NCBI GenBank assembly: GCA_036939755.1
Contig: JALLAZ010000262.1
Span: forward strand, 1 to 23,671
DNA: 23,671 nucleotides
Reading direction: 5' to 3'
Source of the DNA: Stephanodiscus triporus
Lineage: Eukaryota > Bacillariophyta > Thalassiosirophyceae > Thalassiosirales > Thalassiosiraceae
Positions 11,001-19,750 of the stretch are shown here, one piece after another (position 1 is the first letter of the stretch; each line of letters starts with the position of its first letter). A program made the translations under genes and the position numbers. A model generated the notes under the pieces. It had not been told where the DNA came from and ran no database searches. It saw only the letters and a program-made list of their open reading frames with translations.

Positions 11001-14000
11001 TAGATCAAACTTTGTCAGAGCTTCCCGAAGACCTTCTCTTTTTAGCATCGGCTGCACATGATCAGCATACGGTGAAAGATAGGGCAGTTTGAACCTCAAC
11101 ACGCATGAAAAGGCCAAATTAGCTAACCTCGCATCGGGATTTGCAAGGAATGAAACAAATATTTGAAGAAGAACCTTATGCTTGAAGAGTTGCTGAGGCC
11201 CTTTCACGGCAGCAAACACTCTGAGAAAAATTTCAAGCTTCTTTTGCATTGATTTGCGACCCAACTCTTCTTTAAGCCATGTAGTATTATGACTGTGTAT
11301 AAGTGTCGACATTGAAGAATGATTGTGAGATTTTGAGCGATTTGAGTGGAAAAAAGCAACGATACGCCTATTCTTGCCTGTTTGCTATGTCAGCTAAATC
11401 AATTTCTCTCGAATCTGGCTCATCGTGATGGAATACAAAATACTGCGACACAAGAAACTCGAAGAAGATTGGAACAACAGCCTTTGACTTGGTGGACGTT
11501 AACTGCGGAGCGTTTTCCAAAATCGTCCAAATGCTTTCAAACAGTGTCAGCTCATCAGTGACGACATGACGAGAAACTTGGGCGTTTCGTTCTTCATTGA
11601 GAGGCCTGAAAATATCGTTTTTCTTCCCCTGAGACATCTCCCAGGCTACGCAGAGACAGTGATGACGGGTGATTATACCGGTATGACAGGAATCATCCAT
11701 CGACGAGGATACTATATTGTCTGTGCTGGTGTCTTCATTTGACGGTTTCTCCATTGTCTGGATCAAAGCCTTCTCAACAAATGGCCAAGAGGGTCCTTCC
11801 TGAGCCGATAAGATTGAAACAATGACTTTAATTGCAGCCGGCCAAATGGGTGCAAACTTTACATACAATAATCCCAGCATGTGACAAGTGACAGCTTCTG
11901 CGTAGGCAATAGGCAATTTTCCAGTTCGAGCGTAAACCTCAATGCGGGTCAGCAGTGACGTGATCTTGCGTTCATTTGGCAATGCAACTGGTATCGATTC
12001 CAGTATCCTCAGCAATGAGATGACATCACATGATCCTGACAGCAACGATGAAGAGGGGACATTCTCATTTGATTTTTCTCCTTCATCTGATGGCTGGGGT
12101 CGAAAACTAGGCTCTTCCTCGAGGTCGTCTGTTAAGTCAAGGTCAGCGTGGTCAGCGACAAGGGGTCGTATTGGGTAGCTTTCTAGTACCTGCAGCGTAT
12201 AGAACCTCAGAAAATGACTCGGCTCAGCCAAATTAGGCACCAGCAGCTCAAATGTATCATTGGATCGGTCGTTGAGATTTGAGCCAGGATCGATGATCGA
12301 TAAAACTGTTGTAACTGAGGCCACACCCCTGACAACCCAGATCGACTGGGGTTGATGAAATAAAAGAGAGCCGGCGTACGTCTTTGCCCCCACTAATATC
12401 TGTTTCATCATTGAGAGGATCTTGGGAGACGAGACTCGCTTGTGGCACTCGATGATCGACTTCGAAAGCGATTCTAGTACAAGGGACTGCGTGATGAAGC
12501 ATTCCTGCTTAATTCCCACCATGCTGTCTTCCATTGTATTGTTAAGATTTTTGAGTATTGACGAATACCAATTGAATGCGGAGACGATGGCACTCTCTGA
12601 ATCTGCACCTCCAGAATCATCTTCTTCACTATCTTCATCATTACCAGTGAATTCAAGGCACACTAAGAATGGGATGCATCGCGAAATATAGCCCACACGA
12701 GCCAATTGATCCACCTTAGATTGTTTCTTCCCCCTTTTTGAAAGAGATTCAAGATCTGTTGAAAGACAAATGCCGAATAGTGATCGACGTACTTCAAAAG
12801 AAATTTCAGGGCAGTGCTCCGCCGCCTCCAAAGTAAACAATGCCTCTGCGGCAGCGTCGTCGATATCGACGTCGTTTGCGCTTTCGGGATCATTTTTGGG
12901 CCAAACGGAAGTTGAAATGGTATGCAACAACACCAAAGACGAATCGCCAAATTTATCACTTGAAGAGGCCGCTGCACCCAAGAGCGCAGGAATGAGATAG
13001 GTAGAAGCTACTTTCTTTGGCAGGTAGGGCAAAAGATTCTGACCAAGGAATAATGCTGGATCAAGACCAGTCACGGCCGATTCAGCATCTGCATCAGCTC
13101 GAGACATGATGGAGGGGAAGAACTTTCCGAGCCTCAATGCAAACGAAGAATGCCCAGGATTCGTTCGCCAAGCCGAACAAAGGTATCGTAGAATATGCTC
13201 TTGAAGCTTGTGCCCAGCGTTTGAGTAAATGGTGTGGCCGAGAAGCTCTCGCAACGAATTGGCTATGCGATCAGCCGCGTCACGTCGATCAAACCCATTG
13301 CTAAGGAGTCTGCCATCTTGAAAAATGATGGTTTCGGTCATCAAATCAATGACATGTCTGAACACGCAATCATTGATAATTGCAGTTGTCTCTGTCGACG
13401 ACAACGAAGTTGACATTTCTTTCATCATGGATGTGGTCAGATCGAGCGCACGGTGCATTTCGTCCAAAACATCCGCAAATTCGTTTCCTGCCATATCCTG
13501 CCCCTCCTCCTGCGCCCTGCGGGCGATGTGACCTCGTAATTTGTACAGAAACTGTGACGCAACCTCATAAACAGCAAATGCCTTGCTCTTTTCCAATGCG
13601 AGTAGATGTTGAGCATCGTAGCTCTCATTGTTTCCGTGTATTGTCTTATTTTGTTTACCATAACCAATAATACAATCCATGATTGTTTTAGCCACCAATC
13701 GACCTTTCGTGGAATGCAATCGTCCCGGAGCGCCTCTTGACACTTCAAACAATAATGAAGACACACCATCGATGGCGTCGGCACGTGCTCTTTTTGCGCT
13801 GTATGACATGTGGTCGTTCGTGTCATTAGTTTTTTCTTCGCCAATTTTGTTCTCGTTTTCTATGGCTGAAGCAACAGCTATAGAACCTGCCAGGGCTTTC
13901 ACAGTCCTGCTCAAGTGACGTTTCAAACCCTTCTCCGAACACTTTCTGAGCAGCGGTGCGATGGCCTCGCATGCCAATCGTCGTATAATGTCACGTTTGT

Positions 14001-15102
14001 GGCAGATTGTTTTACCGTAAAATTGACGAAGTATGTCAGCATCCCTTACCGCTTGTAGTTGTTTCGCTGGATTTTCTTCATCCCCAACGTGCTGATTCGG
14101 AAGGTGGCTGTGAAGTATTTTATCCGAGTTGTATTTGAATAGATATGACACAGCTCTGAAGGCAGCTTCAATATGACTAACGTCTAATGGGACAGAAGTA
14201 AGGTTTTTGTCTGGAGAATCTGCACTTGAAACGGTGGGAGGGTTCAACATGTCATCGATGATTCGGGGCAATATTCTCGGAGTCAAGTAAGGGTAGATTT
14301 CTGTTCGAAGTTCTCGTGCCAGAACCCCGAATAGGTGCAGGACTTCGTTCGTGGCGGCGTTGACTGAATACCCATAGGGTGCTATCTTGTCTGATAAGTG
14401 TATTTTGTAGGACTTCCAACTTTCGTTCTGGAGTCTACGTGGTTGGGTAGGAGAGCCAATGTTGTCGTTCTTCATTCCCCGGGGACTCAATAAATAGGCA
14501 TAAAGTAAGTCAACGATCCGCTCTCTGTGGTGCAACAACTCGGCGAGTGATTTGCACAGCGGTCGCAATTCTCGTACCAACTTTTGATAGAGTTGAGATC
14601 CATTCCTCTGTGCGGAAATTTCCAATTCGGTCAGGAATATTGTCCCTCCTGTGACGAGCGCTGTTGTTTGGGTTTCTTGATTCACCTCTTCCTCTTCAAA
14701 CGATACATCGTCAATCTGCTGCTCCACGCTGTCTACAGTGTCCTCGGCCGTAGCAAGTTTTCCAGTTTCGTCCAGCTGCTGCTTGGATTTGGAGGAGACT
14801 ATAACGGCCGTCCGTCCGATACCCAATCCTTCCGCATCATTATCCCTCCCAAAATATCGCACATCACTCATTTCTTGCTTGCCCTTTTCATCCTTTCTCC
14901 GCCTCTTAGATCCACTATCGCCACTGCTAAAAAAATTGCCGTGAACGCGCTTCTCGCACAATCTGGTAGAGCTGGCGGTACGCCGGTTGTCTGAGCTGCG
15001 ATACACATCGGCGCTTGCGCGTTTGGCTCGGAATTTCGCCGAAGCAAATCGTAGACGATTTTTGCCTCCTTGGGTGTTGAAGGACTTGGTTGGTTGGTCC
15101 AT
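5048..15102 (-). CDS. UTP20: UTP20/DRIM homologue, U3 snoRNP and SSU processome scaffold (six exons)
   Basis: UTP20 is a nucleolar HEAT-repeat scaffold of the 90S pre-ribosome needed for 18S rRNA maturation. Exons inferred on the minus strand are 15102-11378, 11292-9693, 9607-8516, 8439-7965, 7893-6563 and 6472-5048; they join in frame to 3215 residues. Introns are 85, 85, 76, 71 and 90 bp, with GT-AG ends except the first (GC-AG). The final acceptor could instead be three bases earlier (exon start 6475). After a basic, disordered N-terminus and an acidic stretch (about 100-150), family signatures appear in order: 'HIEAAFRAVSYLFKY' near 315, the DRIM domain from about 1255 ('LSPYADHV'), 'QIFLQYLLDYPMG' at the start of the last exon, and a Lys/Arg-rich tail usual for the family. 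Human and yeast homologues are about 2800 and 2500 residues, so this copy is long. RRP12 was considered; the DRIM region and the 'LDYP' block favour UTP20. Confidence 0.92.
11293..11377 (-). other. GC-AG intron 1 of UTP20
   Basis: The exon ends ...AAACAG and the intron begins GCAAGA; it ends ...ATACACAG. A GT donor would have to lie beyond an in-frame TAG, and no GT precedes that stop nearby, while the AG|GCAAG context matches the known GC-donor class. The phase-2 join (AG+T, Ser) restores the frame into the DRIM domain. Confidence 0.8.
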
Positions 15103-15437
15103 TCTATTTCTATTTATTCGGCCTTTCCATTATGCTTCTCTATTCTCCGGAGCACGGACGGAGGAGGTGATTTGCTCGGCGGCGGGCGGGCGGCGGGTAC
15201 GATAGGTGAGTGTGTTGGTTGGTTGGCAGACAAGCTTATTTACGCGGGAACAGTCTTTCCAGAATTGAACATCAACTCTTTTGCTATTTTAGATTTTAGG
15301 CAATTATATAAAGTACGTAAATACTGTACTATACGTTTGACCCGAATTTACCATCCATCGGGTCCATGTAAATCGAGAATTTCTCCCACTGAGACAATTG
15401 TTGGACATCAATTGGGGCATGGTATGGCGATAAATAA
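15103..15437. other. UTP20 upstream region ending in a dispersed repeat
   Basis: This stretch holds the 5'UTR and promoter side of UTP20. It includes a short GC-rich run (cggcggcgggcgggcggcggg near 15177) and an AT-rich patch around 15290-15330. From 15332 to 15431 it resembles 23463-23589 (see the repeat entry). No gene is visible. The Harbinger element begins directly after it. Confidence 0.5.
15332..15431 (+). repeat. Degenerate dispersed repeat, copy 1
   Basis: Three blocks recur in the same order and strand at 23463-23589. They are TACGTTTGACC (15332-15342, identical), CCCACTGAGACAATTGTTGG (from 15385, about five differences and a gap), and TTGGGGCATGGTATGGCGAT (15412-15431, 18 of 20 identical). 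The transposon starts seven bases after the last block, so it may have landed inside or at the edge of this older repeat. Confidence 0.55.
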
Positions 15438-15482
15438 TGGAGCATTCCCATATCTCATTTGTGTTTGTGAATCACAAACGCA
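15438..15482 (+). repeat. Left terminal inverted repeat
   Basis: Begins TGGAGCATTCCCATATCT and runs 45 bp. It matches the reverse complement of 18364-18408 at 44 of 45 positions (T versus A at position 22). It contains a small internal palindrome, TTTGTGAATCACAAA. Confidence 0.92.
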
Positions 15483-15536
15483 GATCACAAAAATACAATT
15501 AACTCGTAGCAGATTGCCCCCTAAGGTTAAAAAACT

Positions 15537-15620
15537 CGTAGCAAATCGCAAATATTTGTGATTTTCAGTATACGTAGAATCGCTTATACTGGGAATCACA
15601 AATATTTGCGATTTGCTACG
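15537..15620. repeat. Left subterminal hairpin with perfect 27-bp arms
   Basis: The 27-nt arm at 15537-15563 (starts CGTAGCAAATCGC) is exactly repeated in reverse complement at 15594-15620. The 30-nt spacer adds a second stem, CAGTATA with TATACTG (15566-15572 and 15585-15591). Each arm contains CGCAAATATTTG, itself nearly palindromic. It lies about 100 bp inside the left end and upstream of the Myb-like gene, so it is a candidate binding site for a transposition protein. Confidence 0.85.
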
Positions 15621-15839
15621 GGTCGTCGCAAATGTAGCTACGGTCACCTCTTAGTTAGGAATCCTTATGTTTCTATAAGACCCGAAAGACAGGAGCGCGC
15701 TTTTCCTCTTGCCTTTCTTTCATCCACTCTTGTTGGGGTCTCGTCGGCTCTTGTTGAAATGATTGGATTGGACAAGACTGGGCGGGACTGTGGACTTCTT
15801 GACTCCAGTCTCGTCGTCTGCTCTCATTTTATTTGTAAT

Positions 15840-16859
15840 ATGGCTCCTGCTCTTCCCTCGCGCCGTCGTGGATTTCAGTTTCGCGCGGAGGAAATTGAGG
15901 ATCTCTTGGATATAATCGAGTCTCTTCTCCCTATTTCCGCAGAGAACTGGCAAGCCGTGGCAGACTCTCATTTGGAAAACTATCGCCGGGAGGCGCGGAC
16001 TGCTGAGTCTTTGCGCCGTAAGTTCCAGGAGATATCTCGTAGGACTGGTCCGACCGGTGACCCGAACTGCCCCCCCTATGTCATCAGGGCCAAGCGAATT
16101 AACAGGCAGTTAATTCAAATGATCGACGCATCATCTGGAGGATCGGAGGCCGGAAGGAGCGACGACGACTTGTCCAATGCCTCTGATTTGGGGGACGAAG
16201 GGGGGGACGAAGGTGCAGGTGAGTTTGCCGTAGTCAACGACGCAGCAGCTATTGGTGGGGAGGAGGGGATTGCTAACGACGATGCGGCGGATGATGGCGA
16301 GGTTGCCCGTCCTCCTGATGGGGACGCCCCTACTGATGGGGTCGCCCCTGACCGTGCTGTAGCTATACCCAGAGGCAGGCCTGCTGCCAGGGCGGTGGAA
16401 CGCAATGGCAGCGACGGCCAAATGTCTGTGTCCAGTGGGACAGCAGGAGCATCGCGCGGTGATCGCCGAGGACGTGCGTTTCGCACGCCGATCAACCGCG
16501 GAAGGAAGAGGGACCGCAACGACGATGACGACGATGGCGGATTTTCGGTGTCAAATATGATGGGGATGATGATGCAGCAGCAGTGGAGCGAGCAGAGGTC
16601 GAGGGAGGATGACCGTATGGCGAGAGAGGCGGAACTAACTCTTCGACGAGAGGAGTTAGCTATGCGTCGAGAGGAGATGACGGCGCAGCTCCAGATCCAG
16701 CGCGAGGAGAGTCGCGCGCAGCAGCAGATGATGAATGTCATGCTGATGGCGATGATGCAAAATATTGCCGGGACCAATCAGCATCAGAGGAGGACGGACA
16801 GCGGAGAAATCGGCGGAAACAACCAGCAGGAGCATAACGATGAGACGAACAATAATTAA
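15840..16859 (+). CDS. Myb-like (DUF6818-like) accessory protein of the Harbinger element
   Basis: 339 residues from the ATG at 15840. In PIF/Harbinger elements the Myb-like partner binds DNA and helps bring the transposase to the nucleus and the element ends. Residues 11-95 match the Myb/SANT-like domain common in stramenopile elements: 'FQFRAEEIEDLLDIIESLLP', then 'ENWQAVADSH', 'RTAESLRRKFQEI' and 'TGDPNCPPYVIRAKRIN'. Residues 100-175 are acidic and low complexity; 178-228 are Arg-rich with a possible nuclear signal (GRKRDR); 240-310 are Met/Gln/Glu/Arg-rich and probably a coiled coil for oligomerisation. An in-frame ATG at 15759 would add 27 residues; I prefer 15840 because it falls directly before the basic patch and domain. 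The stop is 27 bp from the transposase stop. Confidence 0.85.
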   Translation: MAPALPSRRRGFQFRAEEIEDLLDIIESLLPISAENWQAVADSHLENYRREARTAESLRRKFQEISRRTGPTGDPNCPPYVIRAKRINRQLIQMIDASSGGSEAGRSDDDLSNASDLGDEGGDEGAGEFAVVNDAAAIGGEEGIANDDAADDGEVARPPDGDAPTDGVAPDRAVAIPRGRPAARAVERNGSDGQMSVSSGTAGASRGDRRGRAFRTPINRGRKRDRNDDDDDGGFSVSNMMGMMMQQQWSEQRSREDDRMAREAELTLRREELAMRREEMTAQLQIQREESRAQQQMMNVMLMAMMQNIAGTNQHQRRTDSGEIGGNNQQEHNDETNNN

Positions 16860-16886
16860 ACTTTTAATTTAAATTAAATGTGAATT

Positions 16887-18053
16887 CTACCCCTCCATCA
16901 TACCATTGGCGTCTTCATCCAACTGTTTCATGAACACATTTCGTATTTGGTTGATTCCAACGGAACGCGCCCGAAGATTGTACAGGAGACAAATCATCTT
17001 CATTAAGATGCGACGCTCACCGGTTTCTTCGTAAACAAAAGTATCCTTCAGGCGGGGAAACGAGGATTGGATTGCCCGCATCCCCCATTCCGCCGCCTGT
17101 CTCATCGAGGTTGCCTGTCGCTTACGAGCAAGGTCCAACCTCTGCTCTGCGCGTGTTGGCATTGTTGAGACAAGATAATCCTGTGATGACTTTATGAGGA
17201 AAGGTCGATTCACCTTTCCAAAAGCAGAATCGACCGTGCACTTCCCGCCGGTCTCGTCGTACACGGCTTGTAGCTTATCGTAAACCCTCCCCCAATATGC
17301 AACTTGGCTGTCATGCACGGATCCGGGAACATTAAAAAAAGCAATGGGAATGGTCCCGTCAGGACAAAAAACAAACACCGACGTCACGTAGTGACCATGC
17401 GTCCACCCGTTGTAAAAACGAGCCTGGATCTCGGTGTTTCCCGACTGCTGCAAGTACAGCTTGAGCCCATCCATTGTGGACCACACATCGGATAGGAGCG
17501 GGTAAATCGCGCCAACAGCCTCCTTGTACGATGTGATCTCCGCATTCGAGGGAATCGCAACCCTTGCGAGGGGGTCATTCTTCAACGCCTCAACGATCAC
17601 GCGGCGGCCGAAGCGCAAATACATGCAGAGATTCGAGAACGACATCCCAAAAACCAACTGCAATGCCGTTACGGACCCTCTCGTGCGAGTCCAAACGAGC
17701 ACAAGACCAAGACAATCCTCCGGACGAACCTTCCTTGGACGTCCTCCTGTCGAAGGATCCTGCTTCAATAGGATGCGACTCGTGTTGAAGGGGGTATACT
17801 CATCAAAAAGTGGAGCGAACCTCTGCAAAAGAGACACAAAAGAGGCACCATCGAATCCAGTCATGGTGATGAGAGACTGGTCGACGGCAGAATCAAGTAG
17901 AGTACGCCATGGAGACTGCTCTAACGACAGCAAGGAAGCACGGGGGATCTTCCTTGAGCGAAGACGACGCTCCTCCTCTGAGAGACTCCTCAAAAATCTC
18001 TTCTTGTATCTTGAGTGCTTCTTCTTCGTGGGCGAAGCGCCAGTCGCAGCCAT
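16887..18053 (-). CDS. PIF/Harbinger DDE transposase (DDE_Tnp_4-like)
   Basis: Catalyses excision and integration of the element. The ATG at 18053 gives 388 residues; an in-frame ATG at 18098 would add 15 hydrophobic and basic residues ahead of M-A-A-T-G. In the longer numbering, residues 24-52 are Lys/Arg-rich and 118-165 contain the helix-turn-helix-like region ('PEDCLGLVLVWTRTRGSV'). The nuclease core has D210 in 'STMDGLKL', the family block 'FNVPGSVHDSQV' (255-266), D290 in 'CTVDSAFG' and E337 in 'QAAEWGMRAIQSSFPRL'. All three acidic residues are therefore present, in the right order and context. There is no frameshift or stop. It converges with the Myb-like gene. Confidence 0.88.
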   Translation of the reverse strand: MAATGASPTKKKHSRYKKRFLRSLSEEERRLRSRKIPRASLLSLEQSPWRTLLDSAVDQSLITMTGFDGASFVSLLQRFAPLFDEYTPFNTSRILLKQDPSTGGRPRKVRPEDCLGLVLVWTRTRGSVTALQLVFGMSFSNLCMYLRFGRRVIVEALKNDPLARVAIPSNAEITSYKEAVGAIYPLLSDVWSTMDGLKLYLQQSGNTEIQARFYNGWTHGHYVTSVFVFCPDGTIPIAFFNVPGSVHDSQVAYWGRVYDKLQAVYDETGGKCTVDSAFGKVNRPFLIKSSQDYLVSTMPTRAEQRLDLARKRQATSMRQAAEWGMRAIQSSFPRLKDTFVYEETGERRILMKMICLLYNLRARSVGINQIRNVFMKQLDEDANGMMEG

Positions 18054-18180
18054 CTTCTTGAATAGAAGCAACCTCAACGTCCACAAGGAGGGCGACATTC
18101 AATCGGGAGCTAGCGTACGAGGTGCGCGAGTCGAGCACTTTATTTTTAGGGTGCGCCAAAATACTTCGGCTGCATTTTTT

Positions 18181-18386
18181 TGTGTCTCAGTGCGCCAAAA
18201 AAACGCATTCCCATATCTGACCGTCGCAAATCACAAATCACAAAATTTGCGTTTGTGATTCACAAAACACAGAAGAACCGCGTCTCGGGAGTTTTTTGTG
18301 TCTCGGTGCGCCAAAAAAACGCATTCCCATATCTGACCGTCGCAAATCACATATCACAAAATTTGCGTTTGTGATTCACAAACACA
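18181..18386. repeat. Tandem duplication in the right end of the element
   Basis: A block of about 90 bp at 18181-18270 is repeated at 18297-18386 with a 116-bp period and only a few changes. Each copy holds GCATTCCCATATCT, the TIR core, in direct orientation (18205-18218 and 18321-18334), followed by CGCAAATCACA and TTTGCGTTTGTGATTCACAAA. The second copy runs into the terminal repeat, so 18321-18404 is an 84-nt foldback with 14-bp perfect ends. Confidence 0.85.
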
Positions 18387-18408
18387 TATGAGATATGGGA
18401 ATGCTCCA
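18364..18408 (-). repeat. Right terminal inverted repeat
   Basis: Ends AGATATGGGAATGCTCCA. It is the 45-bp partner of 15438-15482 with a single mismatch. The outermost base pair is T/A, and beyond it the flanks no longer pair. Confidence 0.92.
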
Positions 18409-18578
18409 GTAACATCATCATGAACGACGTAAATAATGTCACAATATTATGAAAAGAGCAGCTCTCACCCCGCGCCGCCCGCACCCGCCCCTGCCGCCCT
18501 CTATCTTCTAAAATCATCCATCTTCCATAATATATATCATCCGAATAAAGAAATATTATATCGTACTTATCAAACATC

Positions 18579-18929
18579 ATGACACACCCCGCGGGTAAAA
18601 AAAATAACGCACCGTCATCGTGGCATCGCAAGCTGCGACGGTGCGTCGTCGCCAACGCCGCCCCCCCCGTCCGTTATTGCCCTCGTCGTTGTTGTCGTTG
18701 TTCGCCACGCGCGCTATTGGCGGCGTTGTCCGTCCCGTCAGTGTTGTGGCTAACGTTCGTCCTCGGGAGGGAGCTGGGAGCGGCGATATCGTCGTATCGA
18801 CATGGGGAGGAGGAGGAGGGCGGCGGGGGCAACGGCAACGACAACAACAACGGATACGAATTCGGCGCGATATACAAGAAGCGCAGGAGCTTGCGCCCCG
18901 TCCTCAAGTTTGGCGACGAGCCGATATAA
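18579..18929 (+). CDS. Possible small single-pass membrane protein, unknown function
   Basis: 116 codons from ATG to TAA in a region otherwise without genes. The N-terminus is basic and Cys/Arg-rich (10-44). Residues 45-63 form a hydrophobic segment ('LLAALSVPSVLWLTFVLG') long enough for one membrane pass. An acidic-Gly-Asn linker (77-91) follows. The end is ordered-looking: 'GYEFGAIYKKRR' then 'SLRPVLKFGDEPI'. I do not recognise a family. In its favour are the sharp change from low-complexity DNA to a patterned protein end, and a plausible ATG context (AAACATCATGAC). Against it are the GC-rich low-complexity middle and open frames on other strands. Confidence 0.45.
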   Translation: MTHPAGKKNNAPSSWHRKLRRCVVANAAPPVRYCPRRCCRCSPRALLAALSVPSVLWLTFVLGRELGAAISSYRHGEEEEGGGGNGNDNNNGYEFGAIYKKRRSLRPVLKFGDEPI

Positions 18930-19750
18930 TATACAATATATGATATATATGAGTGAGGGCGAGGGGAGGAAAGAATGAGCGACGATGATTATATATCGGA
19001 TATGGTGTGGCGCGGCCCGAGGGATGATGGATGGCGCAGACGGACGCGGTGGCTGCGGCGGGGGCGGCGGCGGTGGCGGTGGTCGTCGTCTCCGACGGAG
19101 AGATGTTGTATATTCTTTCGGCCGAACGGAGGTGGGGGGGGGGGGGACCGAACTGGCTCCGCGCGAACGCACGCGCTTCTTCTTTCTTCGACGCAACACA
19201 CACACCGCCCCGCCCCGCCCCGCCTGCCGTGTTTTATTCTTCCCGCAAAAAAAAGACACAAACTGGAATATCATCTCGGGGGAGGATCGGATGGTAGGAG
19301 GGAGGGAGAGAGACTGCCTCTGCCCGACTGACGAAGGACGCATTTGAATTTTCGGAGGCCTTCTTTTTCGGCCGGCCGGTTGAGCAGATGCAATAATATA
19401 AGTAGTAGGATGAGATTACATTCATTCGAAGAGAATTTTTTTTTCGTTTTTTTATTGTACAAACAAAAAAGACGAATCGAAAAGGTAGTAGTGGTTGACA
19501 CTGTGTGTGCCATGAGTTCTAGAAGAGTTTAGAGTAGCTTTTCCCCCCCCCACCCTCTTTCGTCTCGTATATGTCTTAAGGGGTGACGCACAATTCGAGG
19601 GCTCGAACGTGAATTTTATTATCCGAATCGACTGGGGAAAAAAAAATGACCCACGTATATAATATTGTCCCACTCTCATGATTGCCATTTTTTCTAATTA
19701 TTGTCCTATTTGCGTCTAATCCCCAAGGATGATAGGTGGGTGGGGATAAA
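18930..19750. other. Low-complexity intergenic region downstream of the kinase gene
   Basis: No convincing gene. The region holds GGC/GGT-rich tracts (19050-19090), a run of 13 G (19134-19146), CCCCG tandem units (about 19206-19224), A- and T-runs near 19245 and 19436-19452, and a C-run near 19541. It should contain the kinase 3'UTR. Long open frames here, including a proline-rich one on the minus strand, look like by-products of biased sequence. Confidence 0.55.

Larger units (their letters stand above)
15438..18408. mobile_element. PIF/Harbinger-type DNA transposon with two genes
   Basis: This is a 2971-bp element bounded by 45-bp terminal inverted repeats that differ at one base. It carries a Myb-like accessory gene on the plus strand and a DDE transposase on the minus strand, convergent and both uninterrupted. 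This two-gene layout is characteristic of the PIF/Harbinger superfamily, whose usual target duplication is TWA. TAA lies directly at the left edge (15435-15437) and one base away from the right edge (18410-18412), so the duplication is not clean; the boundary may be shifted by a base or the site altered. Nearly identical TIRs and open genes suggest a recent insertion. Confidence 0.88.

Noticed and set aside
5048..11312. Several separate genes rather than one UTP20 gene
   Set aside because: Every break between open stretches has splice signals 71-90 bp apart that join in frame, and the segments follow the order of the UTP20 family from N- to C-terminus.
15558..15839. In-frame upstream extension of the Myb-like gene to a GTG at 15558
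   Set aside because: It starts inside the subterminal hairpin and has no ATG before 15759. The domain begins just after the ATG at 15840, which I used as the start.
16115..16777. 220-codon minus-strand frame opposite the Myb-like gene
   Set aside because: Ser/Ala-rich antisense reading of acidic and Arg-rich codons; no domain.
18181..18408. CRISPR-like or satellite array
   Set aside because: Only two units, contained within a transposon end and sharing the TIR core, which explains them better.
18750..19343. 197-codon minus-strand frame rich in Pro, Arg and Ser
   Set aside because: It is composed of translated GC-rich simple sequence, overlaps the low-complexity block and shows no domain.
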